Source of the DNA: Ignavibacteriota bacterium | GTDB taxonomy: Bacteria; Bacteroidota; Ignavibacteria; Ignavibacteriales; Ignavibacteriaceae | Length of the DNA: 64,000 nt | Direction of reading: 5' to 3' | Assembly (NCBI GenBank): GCA_013285405.1 | Contig: CP053446.1 | Coordinates: 1,897,985-1,961,984, forward strand | Shown here: positions 26,398 through 36,618 of the stretch, in pieces | Numbering within the stretch: the stretch's first letter is position 1 | Layout: the number at the start of each line of letters is the position of its first letter | Made by a program: the position numbers and the translations under genes | Notes under the pieces: model-generated | The model's database searches: none | The model's input: the letters and a program-made list of their open reading frames with translations, nothing else | What the model was told of the DNA's origin: nothing

Positions 26398-28284
26398 TTA
26401 CTTGATAATATTAGTGAGTTGAGTTCTGATGCCTTGTGCATTGGGAAAATCCGGGGTTATCAGGATACAATTTTCAATCGCCTTCAGAGCATTTTGATAA
26501 TCCATCTTTTGAATATATGCGCCTGCGAGGTTATAAAAAGTTTGAGCATCTTTGCTATCAAACTGAACGCTCAGTGATAAATATTTTATCGCCTCATCAG
26601 TATTGTTCTGGTTTAAATTTATATTGCCCAGCCATTTTGCTGAAAATGCATCAGGAGATTCTCTGAATCGTTTGATCAATAAATTATATGCAAGTGCATA
26701 CTGCTTTGCTTCGATAAGCGTGGATGCTACATAATCATAATCATTTAATTTGAATGGATACTGCGATACAATCACACTATACTCTTTTGCAAAATCTTTG
26801 TAATTCTTTTTTAACAGATAATATTGAGCAGCTTCACGATGGGCTTTTTCCCAATTAACATTTTCAACAGCAACTTTATATGCGATCGAATCAATTATGT
26901 CTTTTAAATATAAATGATTAATGAAAGAAAAATCCGGACTTTCAACAAATGGCCAGTCATTCAATAGCCCCTGAAGCCTGATGTTTGCAATCATTGAATC
27001 GAGTGATGAAAAAGCAAAGTTTGTTACAACTATACTATCCTGTTTTTCATCCGTCATCTGAATCCCATCTTCTTTTGGCAAAAGATTATTTTGCCGGATA
27101 GCATCAAAATAAATTTTGCCCATCACGAGATAACCATTAAGTGATGGATGAAGATGATCCACTATTAAATTATTTCCGACAATCCCATCCGGACTGAGGT
27201 AGTTGAAAATAGAATCAACATTTACCAAACAGCAATCGTATTCTTTAGAGAGTTTTTTTATTATCCGGTTGATTGCTTCGGGTGCCCTGAACCTGAGTGC
27301 ATCAAAATCCTTTGCTTTGCTGAAAAGTGAATCAGCAGCAGGATTATTATTGTTATCTAATTGTTCAAGTGCCTTTGAGTAAATAGAATCTGCATTTGTG
27401 TCTGTATTACTACCAAGTGAAATGAACGGTTTCTGATCTTTCAAATTACTTACAAGCGTTCCGATCACAACCGGTACTCCGGCTTCTTTTGTCATGTAAA
27501 GTACATCTTTCAGATTACCTTCAAATTGTTTGATGCCAATCTGAAAGGATTCTGAATTAAATGGAATTAACTGATCATCGACAATCCTTGCCATTAGAGT
27601 TCCATGACGATTAGCATTTATTTCTGAATCATTGTTAAATAGACTTGAAATTGCAGAGACTACATTTCGCAACAACTCAACAGTTTTGAATTGGTTCAAC
27701 CATATCAGAAAATTCACAAACTCGCGTGAGTTGCCAATGTTTTCATTAGAACCAACACCTAATGCACCATAATATTCATTATGTCCCGCATAAATCAGTA
27801 TGAGATCAGGTTTTTGTTCAATTACTTCCGGAAGTAAATCTCTTAATGTATAAGAATTAGTTGCGGTGATTCCGAGATTGATTACTTCAAAATGAATATC
27901 AGGGTAAATTAACTCCAGACGATCACGGATATATCGTGAGAATGTTCCGTTCGGAGAAAATGGAAATCCTTGTGTACTACTTTCGCCCATTACAAAAATT
28001 CTGAAGGCATTTTTTCTCTTCACAATATCAAATGCATCATTGTTTGACTGCGGTAAATCTTTTGTGTTGAAGAAGTATCTGCCTGCAATATCCGGATTAA
28101 GCATCTGTTTAGTTTCGGATATTTTAATCCATTGTTCGTTATTTCTTCCGTATCTGATAATCCCAAGAAAAATTTCAAGCAGAACAAATAAAAGAACAGG
28201 AATCAAAATTAAAACGAAATAAAACCAAAATGGTGATCGGTTGCGATTATTATTTAAACTATTAGCTGATTTACTCAACGGCAT
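26398..28284 (-). CDS. Membrane-anchored SGNH-hydrolase/TPR protein (paralogue 1)
   Basis: A 628-residue protein and third gene of a tandem set. A single N-terminal membrane anchor (FWFYFVLILIPVLLFVLLEI) is followed by an extracytoplasmic SGNH/GDSL domain: block I VMGESSTQG with the nucleophile Ser, block III AGHNEYYG, block V DHLHP supplying the Asp-His pair. TPR-like helical repeats fill the last 170 residues (YKDFAKEYSVIV, LGNINLNQNNTDEAIKYL). Such domains remove or transfer acyl groups on glycans or lipids. The ATG at 28284 overlaps the upstream stop by 14 nt. Unlike its two paralogues it lacks the cytoplasmic HTH-like N-terminus. Confidence 0.8.
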   Translation of the reverse strand: MPLSKSANSLNNNRNRSPFWFYFVLILIPVLLFVLLEIFLGIIRYGRNNEQWIKISETKQMLNPDIAGRYFFNTKDLPQSNNDAFDIVKRKNAFRIFVMGESSTQGFPFSPNGTFSRYIRDRLELIYPDIHFEVINLGITATNSYTLRDLLPEVIEQKPDLILIYAGHNEYYGALGVGSNENIGNSREFVNFLIWLNQFKTVELLRNVVSAISSLFNNDSEINANRHGTLMARIVDDQLIPFNSESFQIGIKQFEGNLKDVLYMTKEAGVPVVIGTLVSNLKDQKPFISLGSNTDTNADSIYSKALEQLDNNNNPAADSLFSKAKDFDALRFRAPEAINRIIKKLSKEYDCCLVNVDSIFNYLSPDGIVGNNLIVDHLHPSLNGYLVMGKIYFDAIRQNNLLPKEDGIQMTDEKQDSIVVTNFAFSSLDSMIANIRLQGLLNDWPFVESPDFSFINHLYLKDIIDSIAYKVAVENVNWEKAHREAAQYYLLKKNYKDFAKEYSVIVSQYPFKLNDYDYVASTLIEAKQYALAYNLLIKRFRESPDAFSAKWLGNINLNQNNTDEAIKYLSLSVQFDSKDAQTFYNLAGAYIQKMDYQNALKAIENCILITPDFPNAQGIRTQLTNIIK

Positions 28285-30256
28285 CACTTTGATTAATAAT
28301 TTCTTCAAGCTGTTGTTTAATTATCGCAGCTCGCTGGAATTCAGGATTGATTAGTAAACATTTATTTATAGCATCAAGTGCTTTTGAGAATTCTTTTTTC
28401 TGAGCATAAGCCCCGGTAATATTAAAATAAACCTGCGCATCTTTACTGTTGAATTTTAAACTCGCTTCGAGGTATTTGATCGCATCATCAGTAAAGCCTT
28501 GAGAAAGATCAATAATACCGAGCCACTTTGTATTGAAAGTATCGGGTTTTCTGTCGAATCCGTGTTTTAAAAAATAATATGCCTGCTGGAACTTTCCTGC
28601 CGAAATTAATTCGCGTGACGTGATATTATAATATTTATAAAGGAATGGGAACTCTTCAATCAATGCTGCCATTTCGGTTGAGTAATTAACCATTTCATTA
28701 TTTCTCAGATAATAATTTGCCACTTCCAATCGGGCTTTCTCTCTTGATATTCTTCCGTCAATAACTTCAAGTGCGAGGCTGTCAATTAAATTATTCAGTA
28801 ATATTAATCTGTTTCTTGGTATTTGGTTTAGTGGATTGATATATGGCCAATCATTTTTTAAAATCTTAATTCTGAAATCAGCTGCAGTCGAATCGAATTT
28901 AGTGAAATTATAATAAGCCAAAACAAGACTATCTGTGGTTTTCTCGTCAAGGTCAGATGGTTCTGTTATCGGCAGGTAACCATTTTTTTTCATCGCATTA
29001 AAAAATAAATTTCCGATCAATTGATAACCTCTGACATTTGGATGAAGATGGTCAGTCATCAGTTCATCACCTATGATTCCATCCTCGCTTTTAAAATTCA
29101 GCAAAGAATCACTTCTGATAAAGCTATAATTGAACTCTTTACATAACCGGATGATCACATTATTAATTTCTTCAGGCGCACGAAACCTTAAAGCATCGAG
29201 TTCTTTTGCATAAATAAATAAGTTTTTAGCTGAGTCAATCTCACCAGCTTTTATTTTTTCGGCTGCTTCATTAAATATTTCATTTGCTGGCGGATAATCT
29301 GAATCATCAACAGAAATAAAAGGCTTTTGATCTTTTAGATTGCTTGCAAGAGTGCTTGCAATAACAGGAACATTTGCTTCTTTACACATTGATAAGATAT
29401 CACGCAAATTTCCTTCGAACTGATCAACACCAGCCCAGAAAGTTTCAGAATTATATTCGATGAATTTATCCTTTGCAAGTTGAGCCATCATCGTTCCACC
29501 GGTTACTGCATTATCTTTAGATGAGAATAATGCAGATAAAGTTTTAACAATATTTCTTATCAGTTCAACAGTTTTAAATTTATTTAACCAGAGAGTAGTG
29601 TTCACAATAAATCTTGATGAACCAAAAGATTCGAGAGAGCCGACACCCAGTGCACCATAGTATTCATTATGACCAAGATATATAAGCATAAGATCGGGAT
29701 TTTTTTTGATAAGTTCTGGCATTAAATCTCTGACAGTGTAAGAATTAATTGCTGACATGCTGAAGTTAGCAACTTCAATTGTTTCATCGGGATAAAGGAT
29801 CTCGAGTTTTTTTCGAATGAATTTACTGAACGAAGCACTTGATAAGTATGGATAACCGGCTGCTGAACTTGCGCCAACAACAAATACTCTAAAACTGTTT
29901 TCCTTTTTCTCTTTGTAAATAAATGACTCAACGGAGAATGGCAGGTTTTGCGTTGTGAAGAAATATCTATATCCAAGTTCCGGGTTTAGTATTTGCATAT
30001 CCTGAGAAATATCAACCCATATTTGATCATCTTTGCCATAATTAAAAATGCGGAGACCTGATTCCAGCAGGACAAAGAAAAGAACAGGGATGACAATCAG
30101 CAAAGTATAAAACCAAAATGGAGCAGGAGGTTTATTTTCTTTTAAAAATGTATTAATCTCCTCAACAGAAACGTTCAACTGCTTTGCCATTTCCTTTGCA
30201 GAAAGTTTATTAAAATTCTTCTTAATGAATTGAATTTGTTTATCGGATAATGGCAA
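28271..30256 (-). CDS. Membrane-anchored SGNH-hydrolase/TPR protein (paralogue 2)
   Basis: A 661-residue paralogue. The N-terminus (MPLSDKQIQFIKKNFNKLSA, then KEMAKQLNVSVEEINTF) looks like a small helix-turn-helix on the cytoplasmic side. It is followed by a membrane anchor (FWFYTLLIVIPVLFFVLLES) and the SGNH domain with VVGASSAAG, LGHNEYYG and DHLHP. The C-terminus carries TPR-like helices (SREKARLEVANYYLR, DAQVYFNITGAYAQKKEF). The oxyanion-hole glycine of block II appears replaced (FSMSAINS), as in the paralogues, so catalysis may differ from classical lipases. It overlaps the next gene by 14 nt and starts 9 nt after the previous one. Confidence 0.8.
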   Translation of the reverse strand: MPLSDKQIQFIKKNFNKLSAKEMAKQLNVSVEEINTFLKENKPPAPFWFYTLLIVIPVLFFVLLESGLRIFNYGKDDQIWVDISQDMQILNPELGYRYFFTTQNLPFSVESFIYKEKKENSFRVFVVGASSAAGYPYLSSASFSKFIRKKLEILYPDETIEVANFSMSAINSYTVRDLMPELIKKNPDLMLIYLGHNEYYGALGVGSLESFGSSRFIVNTTLWLNKFKTVELIRNIVKTLSALFSSKDNAVTGGTMMAQLAKDKFIEYNSETFWAGVDQFEGNLRDILSMCKEANVPVIASTLASNLKDQKPFISVDDSDYPPANEIFNEAAEKIKAGEIDSAKNLFIYAKELDALRFRAPEEINNVIIRLCKEFNYSFIRSDSLLNFKSEDGIIGDELMTDHLHPNVRGYQLIGNLFFNAMKKNGYLPITEPSDLDEKTTDSLVLAYYNFTKFDSTAADFRIKILKNDWPYINPLNQIPRNRLILLNNLIDSLALEVIDGRISREKARLEVANYYLRNNEMVNYSTEMAALIEEFPFLYKYYNITSRELISAGKFQQAYYFLKHGFDRKPDTFNTKWLGIIDLSQGFTDDAIKYLEASLKFNSKDAQVYFNITGAYAQKKEFSKALDAINKCLLINPEFQRAAIIKQQLEEIINQSDAVE

Positions 30257-30265
30257 TTCAGATCT

Positions 30266-32236
30266 CTAATTAATTATTCTGGTTGCATTGAATAGTTGCC
30301 GCTGAAGATCTTTTGCCATCGAGTAATCTGGTTCTATCTGAAGACATCTGTTGACCATTTGCAAAGCAGTATTATAATCTTTTTTTATTGAATATGCTCC
30401 TGAGAGGTTATAATAAACCTGTGCGTCGGATGAGTTATAATTTATGCTTTTCGAAAGATAATTAATTGCCGAATCAACTCTGTTATTTAGCAAATCTATT
30501 ATTCCAAGCCACTTAGTTGAATACGCGCCGGATTTCAGCGCATTAAGTTTTGTCAGGAAAGGATAAGCTTCATTAAACATTTTTGAATCTACAAGCAATT
30601 GAGATGCAGTTTCATACGGATATGGATCAAATGGATACTCATCTGTAACTGCATTTATTTCTTCAATAAATGTTTTATAATTTTCTTCAGCTAATTTTCT
30701 CTGTGCAAGCTTAAGATGAGCAGCTTCCCATGATAAATCACCTTTCCCTGTCAGAAAAGCAAGACTATCGGTATAAGTCAGGATATTTAAAAGCTTAAAC
30801 TTTTCATCGTCTGATATTTTTTCTTTTGTGTAAGGCCAATCACTTTTTAAGATAATAATCTGGTAAAGTGCTGTAATTGAATCGAGCTTTGTAAAATTGT
30901 AACGGCTCAAAGTCAAACTATCCTGAACCTGGAGTGAATAATCATTATTTGACTTCGGAAAAATTCCCGAGTTAATTGCAGCATTACAAAATTCTCTTCC
31001 AATAATCTGGAATCCTCTCAGATTTGGATGAAGATGATCAGTAATCAAATCATCACCAACAATGCCTGATACTGATTCAGCATTTATTATTGAATCTAAT
31101 TCAACAACAGGATAATTAAATTCTTTTCCAAGAGTCTCAATAATTTTATTAGTTTTTTCCGGTGCGCGCCATCTTAATGCATCAAGGTCTTTTGCTAATC
31201 TGAAAAGAGAATCGGCGTTTCTATAATTTCCCGAAGCAAGTTCATTTTGTGCTTTGAAAAAAATTTCATCAGCAGGAGGAAACCTGTTGTTAAAAATTGA
31301 CTCAAATGGTTTTTGATCTTTGAGATTGCAAACCAATTTTCCAAGTATTACAGGAACATTTTCATTCTTTGTTAATTCCAGAATATCACGAAGGTTTCCT
31401 TCAAATTGATTCAATCCGGCAAAATATTTTTCCGACTCATATGGAATTTGCTGCCTTTGAGACATACGTGCCATCAATGTTCCATCCGATTTTACCGGCT
31501 CTGAGAAAAGACCTGATACTGATTTAATAATATTCCGAAGCAGCTCGAAAGTTTTGAACTGATTTAACCAGATAACTGTGTTCACAATAAATCTTGTATC
31601 TCCAAGAGTTTCAACTGAACCGACACCAAGCGCACCATAGTATTCGTTGTGACCTGCGTAAATAATTATTAAGTCAGGCTGCATTTTTAAAACGCCCGGA
31701 AGCAAATCTCTCAGTGCATAAGAATTAATTGCGCTCATTGCGATGTTCACAACTTCTATTTTTTTATCCGGGTAAAGCAATTCAAGTCTTTTTCGAATGT
31801 ATCTTGAAAATGCACCATTTGGTGAGTAAGGAAAACCTGCGGCACTACTTCCTCCCATTATAAAAATACGATAGGAGTTCGGTTGTTTTATTTCATCAAA
31901 ATAATTATGATTGGCAGAAGGAACCCGTTCAGTATTATAAAAATATCTGAATGCTATTTCCGGGTTTAAAGTAAGTCTGCCATTACCAGCGGCAATCCAT
32001 TGCTCGTAATCTCTTCCGTAATCGAAAATTCTCAAACTGATTTCCAATAATAGAATTATAAGAACAGGTAGTAAGAACATAACAAGATAAAACCAGCGTG
32101 GTGTTGATTTCTCTGATGATTTAAGAAATTCTTCGATGAGAGTTCTATCAACGTTCAATTCTCTTGCAATTTCTTCAGTTGAGAGTTTATTTTTTTGTTG
32201 CAGAATATATTTTTTATGTTTATCCGAAAACGGCAA
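30266..32236 (-). CDS. Membrane-anchored SGNH-hydrolase/TPR protein (paralogue 3, first in operon)
   Basis: A 656-residue paralogue and the promoter-proximal gene of the three. It has the N-terminal HTH-like segment (KLSTEEIARELNVDRTLIEE), the anchor FYLVMFLLPVLIILLLEISL, and SGNH blocks IMGGSSAAG, AGHNEYYG and DHLHP. The TPR tail is LLNNRVDSAINYLSKSINYN. All three paralogues share the phrase LKDQKPF and a stretch DALR(F/W)RAPE, showing they arose by duplication. It diverges from the foldase/carbamoyltransferase gene group across about 260 nt. A role in trimming or acylating a surface glycan is inferred from the fold and neighbours. Confidence 0.8.
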   Translation of the reverse strand: MPFSDKHKKYILQQKNKLSTEEIARELNVDRTLIEEFLKSSEKSTPRWFYLVMFLLPVLIILLLEISLRIFDYGRDYEQWIAAGNGRLTLNPEIAFRYFYNTERVPSANHNYFDEIKQPNSYRIFIMGGSSAAGFPYSPNGAFSRYIRKRLELLYPDKKIEVVNIAMSAINSYALRDLLPGVLKMQPDLIIIYAGHNEYYGALGVGSVETLGDTRFIVNTVIWLNQFKTFELLRNIIKSVSGLFSEPVKSDGTLMARMSQRQQIPYESEKYFAGLNQFEGNLRDILELTKNENVPVILGKLVCNLKDQKPFESIFNNRFPPADEIFFKAQNELASGNYRNADSLFRLAKDLDALRWRAPEKTNKIIETLGKEFNYPVVELDSIINAESVSGIVGDDLITDHLHPNLRGFQIIGREFCNAAINSGIFPKSNNDYSLQVQDSLTLSRYNFTKLDSITALYQIIILKSDWPYTKEKISDDEKFKLLNILTYTDSLAFLTGKGDLSWEAAHLKLAQRKLAEENYKTFIEEINAVTDEYPFDPYPYETASQLLVDSKMFNEAYPFLTKLNALKSGAYSTKWLGIIDLLNNRVDSAINYLSKSINYNSSDAQVYYNLSGAYSIKKDYNTALQMVNRCLQIEPDYSMAKDLQRQLFNATRIIN

Positions 32237-32496
32237 AAAAATCCTTTTAGATTAATTAACTTTTATAAAATCATCCAAAGAAAAATTTGAATTAACGTCA
32301 TAAATATATCAGAAGCACTAATCAAAAGTCGATGCAATTGATAATGGTTTTTTTACACCTGCTGCTTTTGGCATATCTGAATTCTGATAATATCGCTATT
32401 TTAGTAATGATTTAATCAATCTGTTTCAGAAAGTTTCAAAAAAAAATCAATCCTAAAAGCAATAAAAATTAATAATTTATTTATCCTTTGAGAATC

Positions 32497-34338
32497 ATGC
32501 ATAAGTCAATAGTAGTTGCACTTGTATTAATAACGACACATATTATATCGGCGCAGACAGATGAGCCAAATGTACTTGCAAGAATTGGTAGTGAGGTCAT
32601 TACGGAGAGCGAATTCATCGAAAGGTTTGAACTTACTCCACAAATGTATGCAGGAATTAAAGGAGGAGAAGATGCTTTAAAACGTGAAGTGCTTTATTCA
32701 ATCATTGCTGAAAAACTTTGGGCACTTGAAGCAGAAACAATGGGCTTGAATAATTCTGAATTGATGACAACTACTTATAAAGCTATCGAGAAAATGTATG
32801 TCCGGGATGCACTTTACCGGCAGGAGATACTGAGTAAAGTAAAATTATCGGATGAATATCTTTTAGAAGCTTTCAGACGGAATAGCCTTTCCTTAAATCT
32901 GCATTATATATTTGCAACTGATGAAAGTGAGATAAAAGATATTTATCAGCAATTGCTCGCGGGCTCCGATTTTTATTCAATACTTTTGAAACGACCGGAG
33001 AGCAGCTTGCAGGGGGAACCCTATATTATTAGTTACGGTCAAATGGATAAGAACGTTGAGGATCAGCTTTATAATTTGAAAGTTGGTGAATTTACAACTC
33101 CGGTAAAAGCCCCGAATGGATGGTATATTTTCAAGTTGCTGTTCATTGACCAAAAGAAAATAGAAAATGTTAAGCAAGCTGAAGAGCAGCAAAAGTATGT
33201 AATGAAAGTTGCTGAAACTACGCTGACGGATAGTATTTATAAAAATTTTTATTCCAGGTTTTTTAAAGATGCCAAAGCTGAAACAAATAAAGAGTTATTT
33301 CTCAAACTATCCGAACTTGTAATTGGTACTTTAAAAGATAAAAGTCAGAATGAAGAAATATCTCACGGAAATAAAATATATCTGATGCCCGATGATCTTT
33401 ATCTGATAGAAAGAAAATTGAATCAGGAAGTATTGAATGCTGAATTCATAAAAATTAATGATCAACCGGCAACTGTAAATGATTTTTTGCAGGAATTATC
33501 AATTGAGAAAATGTATGTGGACTCACTTGATGAAAATCATATTAAAGGCAGGTTAAACTTTGCAGCTAAAAATTTTATTGAACATGAACTTTTATCACGA
33601 GAGGGTTACAAAAGAGGATTGCAGAATTTAACTGATGTTCAGCATTACTTGAAAATGTGGAGTTCATATTACCTTTCAGAATCACTTAGAAAAAAAATGA
33701 CGGACGAAATTAATATTTCGGATGAAGAAATTTCTGATTATAATCTTGAAAAGAATAATGATACAACTTCAATTGTGGAAGTCAAAATTATAGAGCTTCT
33801 TACTGAAGACCTTGATGTTATTAAGGAAGTTCTGGATGAATTAAATAAAGGTAAAGATTTTAGAGAGCTTGCTGTTACTTTCACTATAAGGCAGCAAGCA
33901 AAAAATAATAATGGTGAGTTAGGCTTTTTTCCTGTTAGTGAATATGGAGAAATTGGACAGAAAGCAGCTATTATGAAAATAGGGGATATGTATGGACCAA
34001 TTAAAGTACCGGAAGGTTATTCATTGTTTGAATTGATTGATCGTAAAGAGAATTATGCATTCTCTGCTGATGAGGACGAGTCCGAAAAACAAGCTTCATT
34101 ACAGGAACTCAGACATAGAAAATATAGTGACGCAATAATCAACAAAACAGTTGAGCTTGCTGATAAATATGGTGTTAAGGTTAGTTTTGAAAATTTGGAA
34201 TCTGTCGAAGTGTTAAACACAACTACCGTGATTTTCAGATATTTCGGTTTCGGCGGGAAACTATTAGCTGTACCTATGACAACACAAAACAATTTGTGGT
34301 TTAAAACATGGTATGAACAAAAAACACCTTCACCATAA
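32497..34338 (+). CDS. Periplasmic PpiC/SurA-type peptidyl-prolyl isomerase
   Basis: A 613-residue exported foldase candidate. A signal-like N-terminus (MHKSIVVALVLITTHIISAQ) is followed by a SurA-type N-domain (LARIGSEVITESEFIERF) and two parvulin-like domains. The first is at about 140-225 (LHYIFAT, KVGEFTTPVKAPNGWYIFKL) and the second at about 425-520 (VKIIELLTEDLD, NNGELGFFP, KIGDMYGPIKVPEGYSLFEL). Such proteins assist outer-membrane protein folding. The ATG at 32497 is preferred to the TTG at 32488. The carbamoyltransferase starts 21 nt downstream, so the two may be co-transcribed. Confidence 0.82.
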   Translation: MHKSIVVALVLITTHIISAQTDEPNVLARIGSEVITESEFIERFELTPQMYAGIKGGEDALKREVLYSIIAEKLWALEAETMGLNNSELMTTTYKAIEKMYVRDALYRQEILSKVKLSDEYLLEAFRRNSLSLNLHYIFATDESEIKDIYQQLLAGSDFYSILLKRPESSLQGEPYIISYGQMDKNVEDQLYNLKVGEFTTPVKAPNGWYIFKLLFIDQKKIENVKQAEEQQKYVMKVAETTLTDSIYKNFYSRFFKDAKAETNKELFLKLSELVIGTLKDKSQNEEISHGNKIYLMPDDLYLIERKLNQEVLNAEFIKINDQPATVNDFLQELSIEKMYVDSLDENHIKGRLNFAAKNFIEHELLSREGYKRGLQNLTDVQHYLKMWSSYYLSESLRKKMTDEINISDEEISDYNLEKNNDTTSIVEVKIIELLTEDLDVIKEVLDELNKGKDFRELAVTFTIRQQAKNNNGELGFFPVSEYGEIGQKAAIMKIGDMYGPIKVPEGYSLFELIDRKENYAFSADEDESEKQASLQELRHRKYSDAIINKTVELADKYGVKVSFENLESVEVLNTTTVIFRYFGFGGKLLAVPMTTQNNLWFKTWYEQKTPSP

Positions 34339-34359
34339 ATTACTTTCAAAATACAAAAC

Positions 34360-36192
34360 GTGAACGGGAAAAATATTTACATACTTGGCATCTCAGCTTA
34401 CTATCACGACAGTGCTGCCTGCATTGTGAAAGATGGAATCATTTTGGCCGCAGCACAGGAAGAACGCTTTTCAAGAAAAAAGCATGACCATCGTTTTCCA
34501 CATCATGCAATAAAATTTTGTTTGGATTATTCAGGTATCAAAGCTGATGAACTTAACCTTGTAGCGTTTTATGATAAGCCATTCTTAAAATTTGAACGGC
34601 TGCTTGAAACTTATCTCACTTTTGCTCCGATCGGTATAAAATCTTTCATTAAAGCAATGCCATTATGGATAAAAGAAAAATTGTGGATGAAAGAACTGAT
34701 CAAAAAAGAATTAGGTTATGAAGGTAAAATTATTTTTCCTGAACATCACGAATCTCATGCAGCATCCGCATTCTTTCCATCACCATTTAATGAAGCTGCA
34801 ATACTTACAATGGACGGTGTTGGTGAATGGACAACCAGCAGCTATGGAATTGGGCGAGGAAGTTCAATTGAACTTTGGGCTGATATAAAATTTCCTCACT
34901 CACTGGGACTTCTATATTCTGCATTTACTTATTACACAGGTTTTAAAGTTAATTCCGGCGAATACAAAGTAATGGGGCTTGCACCATACGGTGAACCAAA
35001 GTATAAAAAATTAATTTATGATCATTTAATTAATGTTAAAGATGATGGTTCATTCAGAATGAATATGAAGTATTTTGATTATTGTGCTGGGCTAACGATG
35101 ACTAACAATAAATTTCATAAACTTTTTGGCGGTCTGCCACGAGTTCCGGAAACCAAGCTCACTCAGAAAGATATGGACCTTGCCCGTTCTCTTCAGGAAG
35201 TTACAGAAGAGATAGTTTTGAAGATGGGATATCATGTTCACAAAGAAACGGGAATGAAAAATTTAGTTCTTGCAGGTGGGGTTGCACTTAACTGTGTTGT
35301 CAATGGAAAACTTTTGCGTGAAGGTCCTTTTGAAAATATCTGGATTCAACCTGCTGCAGGAGATGCTGGAGGTGCACTTGGTGCTGCTCTTGTTGGATGG
35401 CATTGTTATCTCGGAAACCCGCGCGTAACTGATAATAAAACTGATTCTCAGCAAGGTTCATATCTTGGACCGGAATTCAACGAGGATTACATTCAGTCGT
35501 TCATCCAATCATTCAATCTTCCCGCAAAAAAAATTCAGGACGATGAACTTATAAAAATAACGTCAAAACTTATTGCAGAGGAAAAAGTTGTGGGCTGGTT
35601 TGATGGAAGGATGGAGTTTGGACCACGTGCACTTGGTGCACGTTCAATTCTCGGTGATGCACGCTCTTCGAAAATGCAGGCGTTGATGAATATAAAAATC
35701 AAATTCAGAGAAGGATTCAGACCATTTGCACCGTCAGTACTTTATGAAAAAGTTAGTGAATACTTTGAGTTTGAAAAAGAAAGCCCTTACATGCTTCAAG
35801 TAGCAGATGTCAAAAAAAACCGAAGAATTAAAATGAAAGATGATGAAGAAAAACTTTGGGGAATTGATAAATTGAATGTTGTTCGTTCAGATATTCCTGC
35901 TATTACTCATGTTGATTATTCTGCCAGACTTCAGACAGTTCATAAAGATACTAATCCGCGTTACTATAAATTGATTGAACAGTTTGAAAAAGATACAGGT
36001 TGTGCAGTGATAATAAATACTTCGTTCAATGTAAGAGGTGAACCGATTGTTTGCACACCGGAAGACGCGTACAGGTGTTTTATGAGAACGAATATTGATT
36101 ATCTTGTCCTCGGTAATTATCTGCTTGCAAAAGAAAATCAAAAACCTCTTGAAAAAGATGTTGATTGGAAAAAAGAATTTGCATTGGATTAA
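34360..36192 (+). CDS. NodU/CmcH-family O-carbamoyltransferase
   Basis: A cytoplasmic enzyme that transfers a carbamoyl group from carbamoyl phosphate, via an adenylate, to a hydroxyl of a sugar or small molecule. The 610 residues are full length. The N-terminal Kae1-like domain shows SAYYHDSAACIVKDG, EERFSRKKHD, EHHESHAASAFFPSPF, LDGVGEW-like TMDGVGEW and SGEYKVMGLAPYGEP. The C-terminal domain has EFGPRALGARSILGD and INTSFNVRGEP. It begins at a GTG. The next genes encode SxtJ-family and DUF5989 proteins, a grouping also known from the saxitoxin cluster (sxtI-sxtJ-sxtK). The acceptor here is unknown, most likely a surface glycan or lipid (inference). Confidence 0.92.
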   Translation: MNGKNIYILGISAYYHDSAACIVKDGIILAAAQEERFSRKKHDHRFPHHAIKFCLDYSGIKADELNLVAFYDKPFLKFERLLETYLTFAPIGIKSFIKAMPLWIKEKLWMKELIKKELGYEGKIIFPEHHESHAASAFFPSPFNEAAILTMDGVGEWTTSSYGIGRGSSIELWADIKFPHSLGLLYSAFTYYTGFKVNSGEYKVMGLAPYGEPKYKKLIYDHLINVKDDGSFRMNMKYFDYCAGLTMTNNKFHKLFGGLPRVPETKLTQKDMDLARSLQEVTEEIVLKMGYHVHKETGMKNLVLAGGVALNCVVNGKLLREGPFENIWIQPAAGDAGGALGAALVGWHCYLGNPRVTDNKTDSQQGSYLGPEFNEDYIQSFIQSFNLPAKKIQDDELIKITSKLIAEEKVVGWFDGRMEFGPRALGARSILGDARSSKMQALMNIKIKFREGFRPFAPSVLYEKVSEYFEFEKESPYMLQVADVKKNRRIKMKDDEEKLWGIDKLNVVRSDIPAITHVDYSARLQTVHKDTNPRYYKLIEQFEKDTGCAVIINTSFNVRGEPIVCTPEDAYRCFMRTNIDYLVLGNYLLAKENQKPLEKDVDWKKEFALD

Positions 36193-36195
36193 ATA

Positions 36196-36612
36196 ATGTT
36201 CAAAGAAGAATTCGGAAATATTAAAGAAACAAAAAAAGATCTCCGCAAGTTTGGACTTACCGTAGGAAGTGTTATTGCAGTAATCGGAATTGTATTATTC
36301 TATTTTGAGAAGTCTTCTGCAGTTTATTTTGCTGTCATTGGCGGAATATTAATTTTCCTAGGCGTTGTATTTCCACGATTGTTAAAACAGCTCAACAAAT
36401 TCTGGATGGGACTGGCAATTGTTCTCGGATTTATAATGACAAGAATAATATTAACTACTCTGTTTTATCTTGTTATCACTCCCATCGGATTCATTGCGAA
36501 AATATTTGGCAAGAAATTTATGATTCTGAAATATGATACATCGGCAGAAACTTACTGGGAAAAGCGTTCAATCATTCAAAAAAAACCAATAGATTACGAA
36601 AGACAATTTTGA
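36196..36612 (+). CDS. SxtJ-family membrane protein
   Basis: A 138-residue protein with three to four hydrophobic segments (LTVGSVIAVIGIVLFYF, AVYFAVIGGILIFLGVVF, MGLAIVLGFIMTRIILTTLF) and a C-terminus DTSAETYWEKR. This pattern is seen in SxtJ homologues next to carbamoyltransferases. The molecular role is unknown; it may anchor or couple the carbamoyltransferase to the membrane (inference). It starts 3 nt after the transferase stop. Confidence 0.82.
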   Translation: MFKEEFGNIKETKKDLRKFGLTVGSVIAVIGIVLFYFEKSSAVYFAVIGGILIFLGVVFPRLLKQLNKFWMGLAIVLGFIMTRIILTTLFYLVITPIGFIAKIFGKKFMILKYDTSAETYWEKRSIIQKKPIDYERQF

Positions 36613-36618
36613 TAATTT

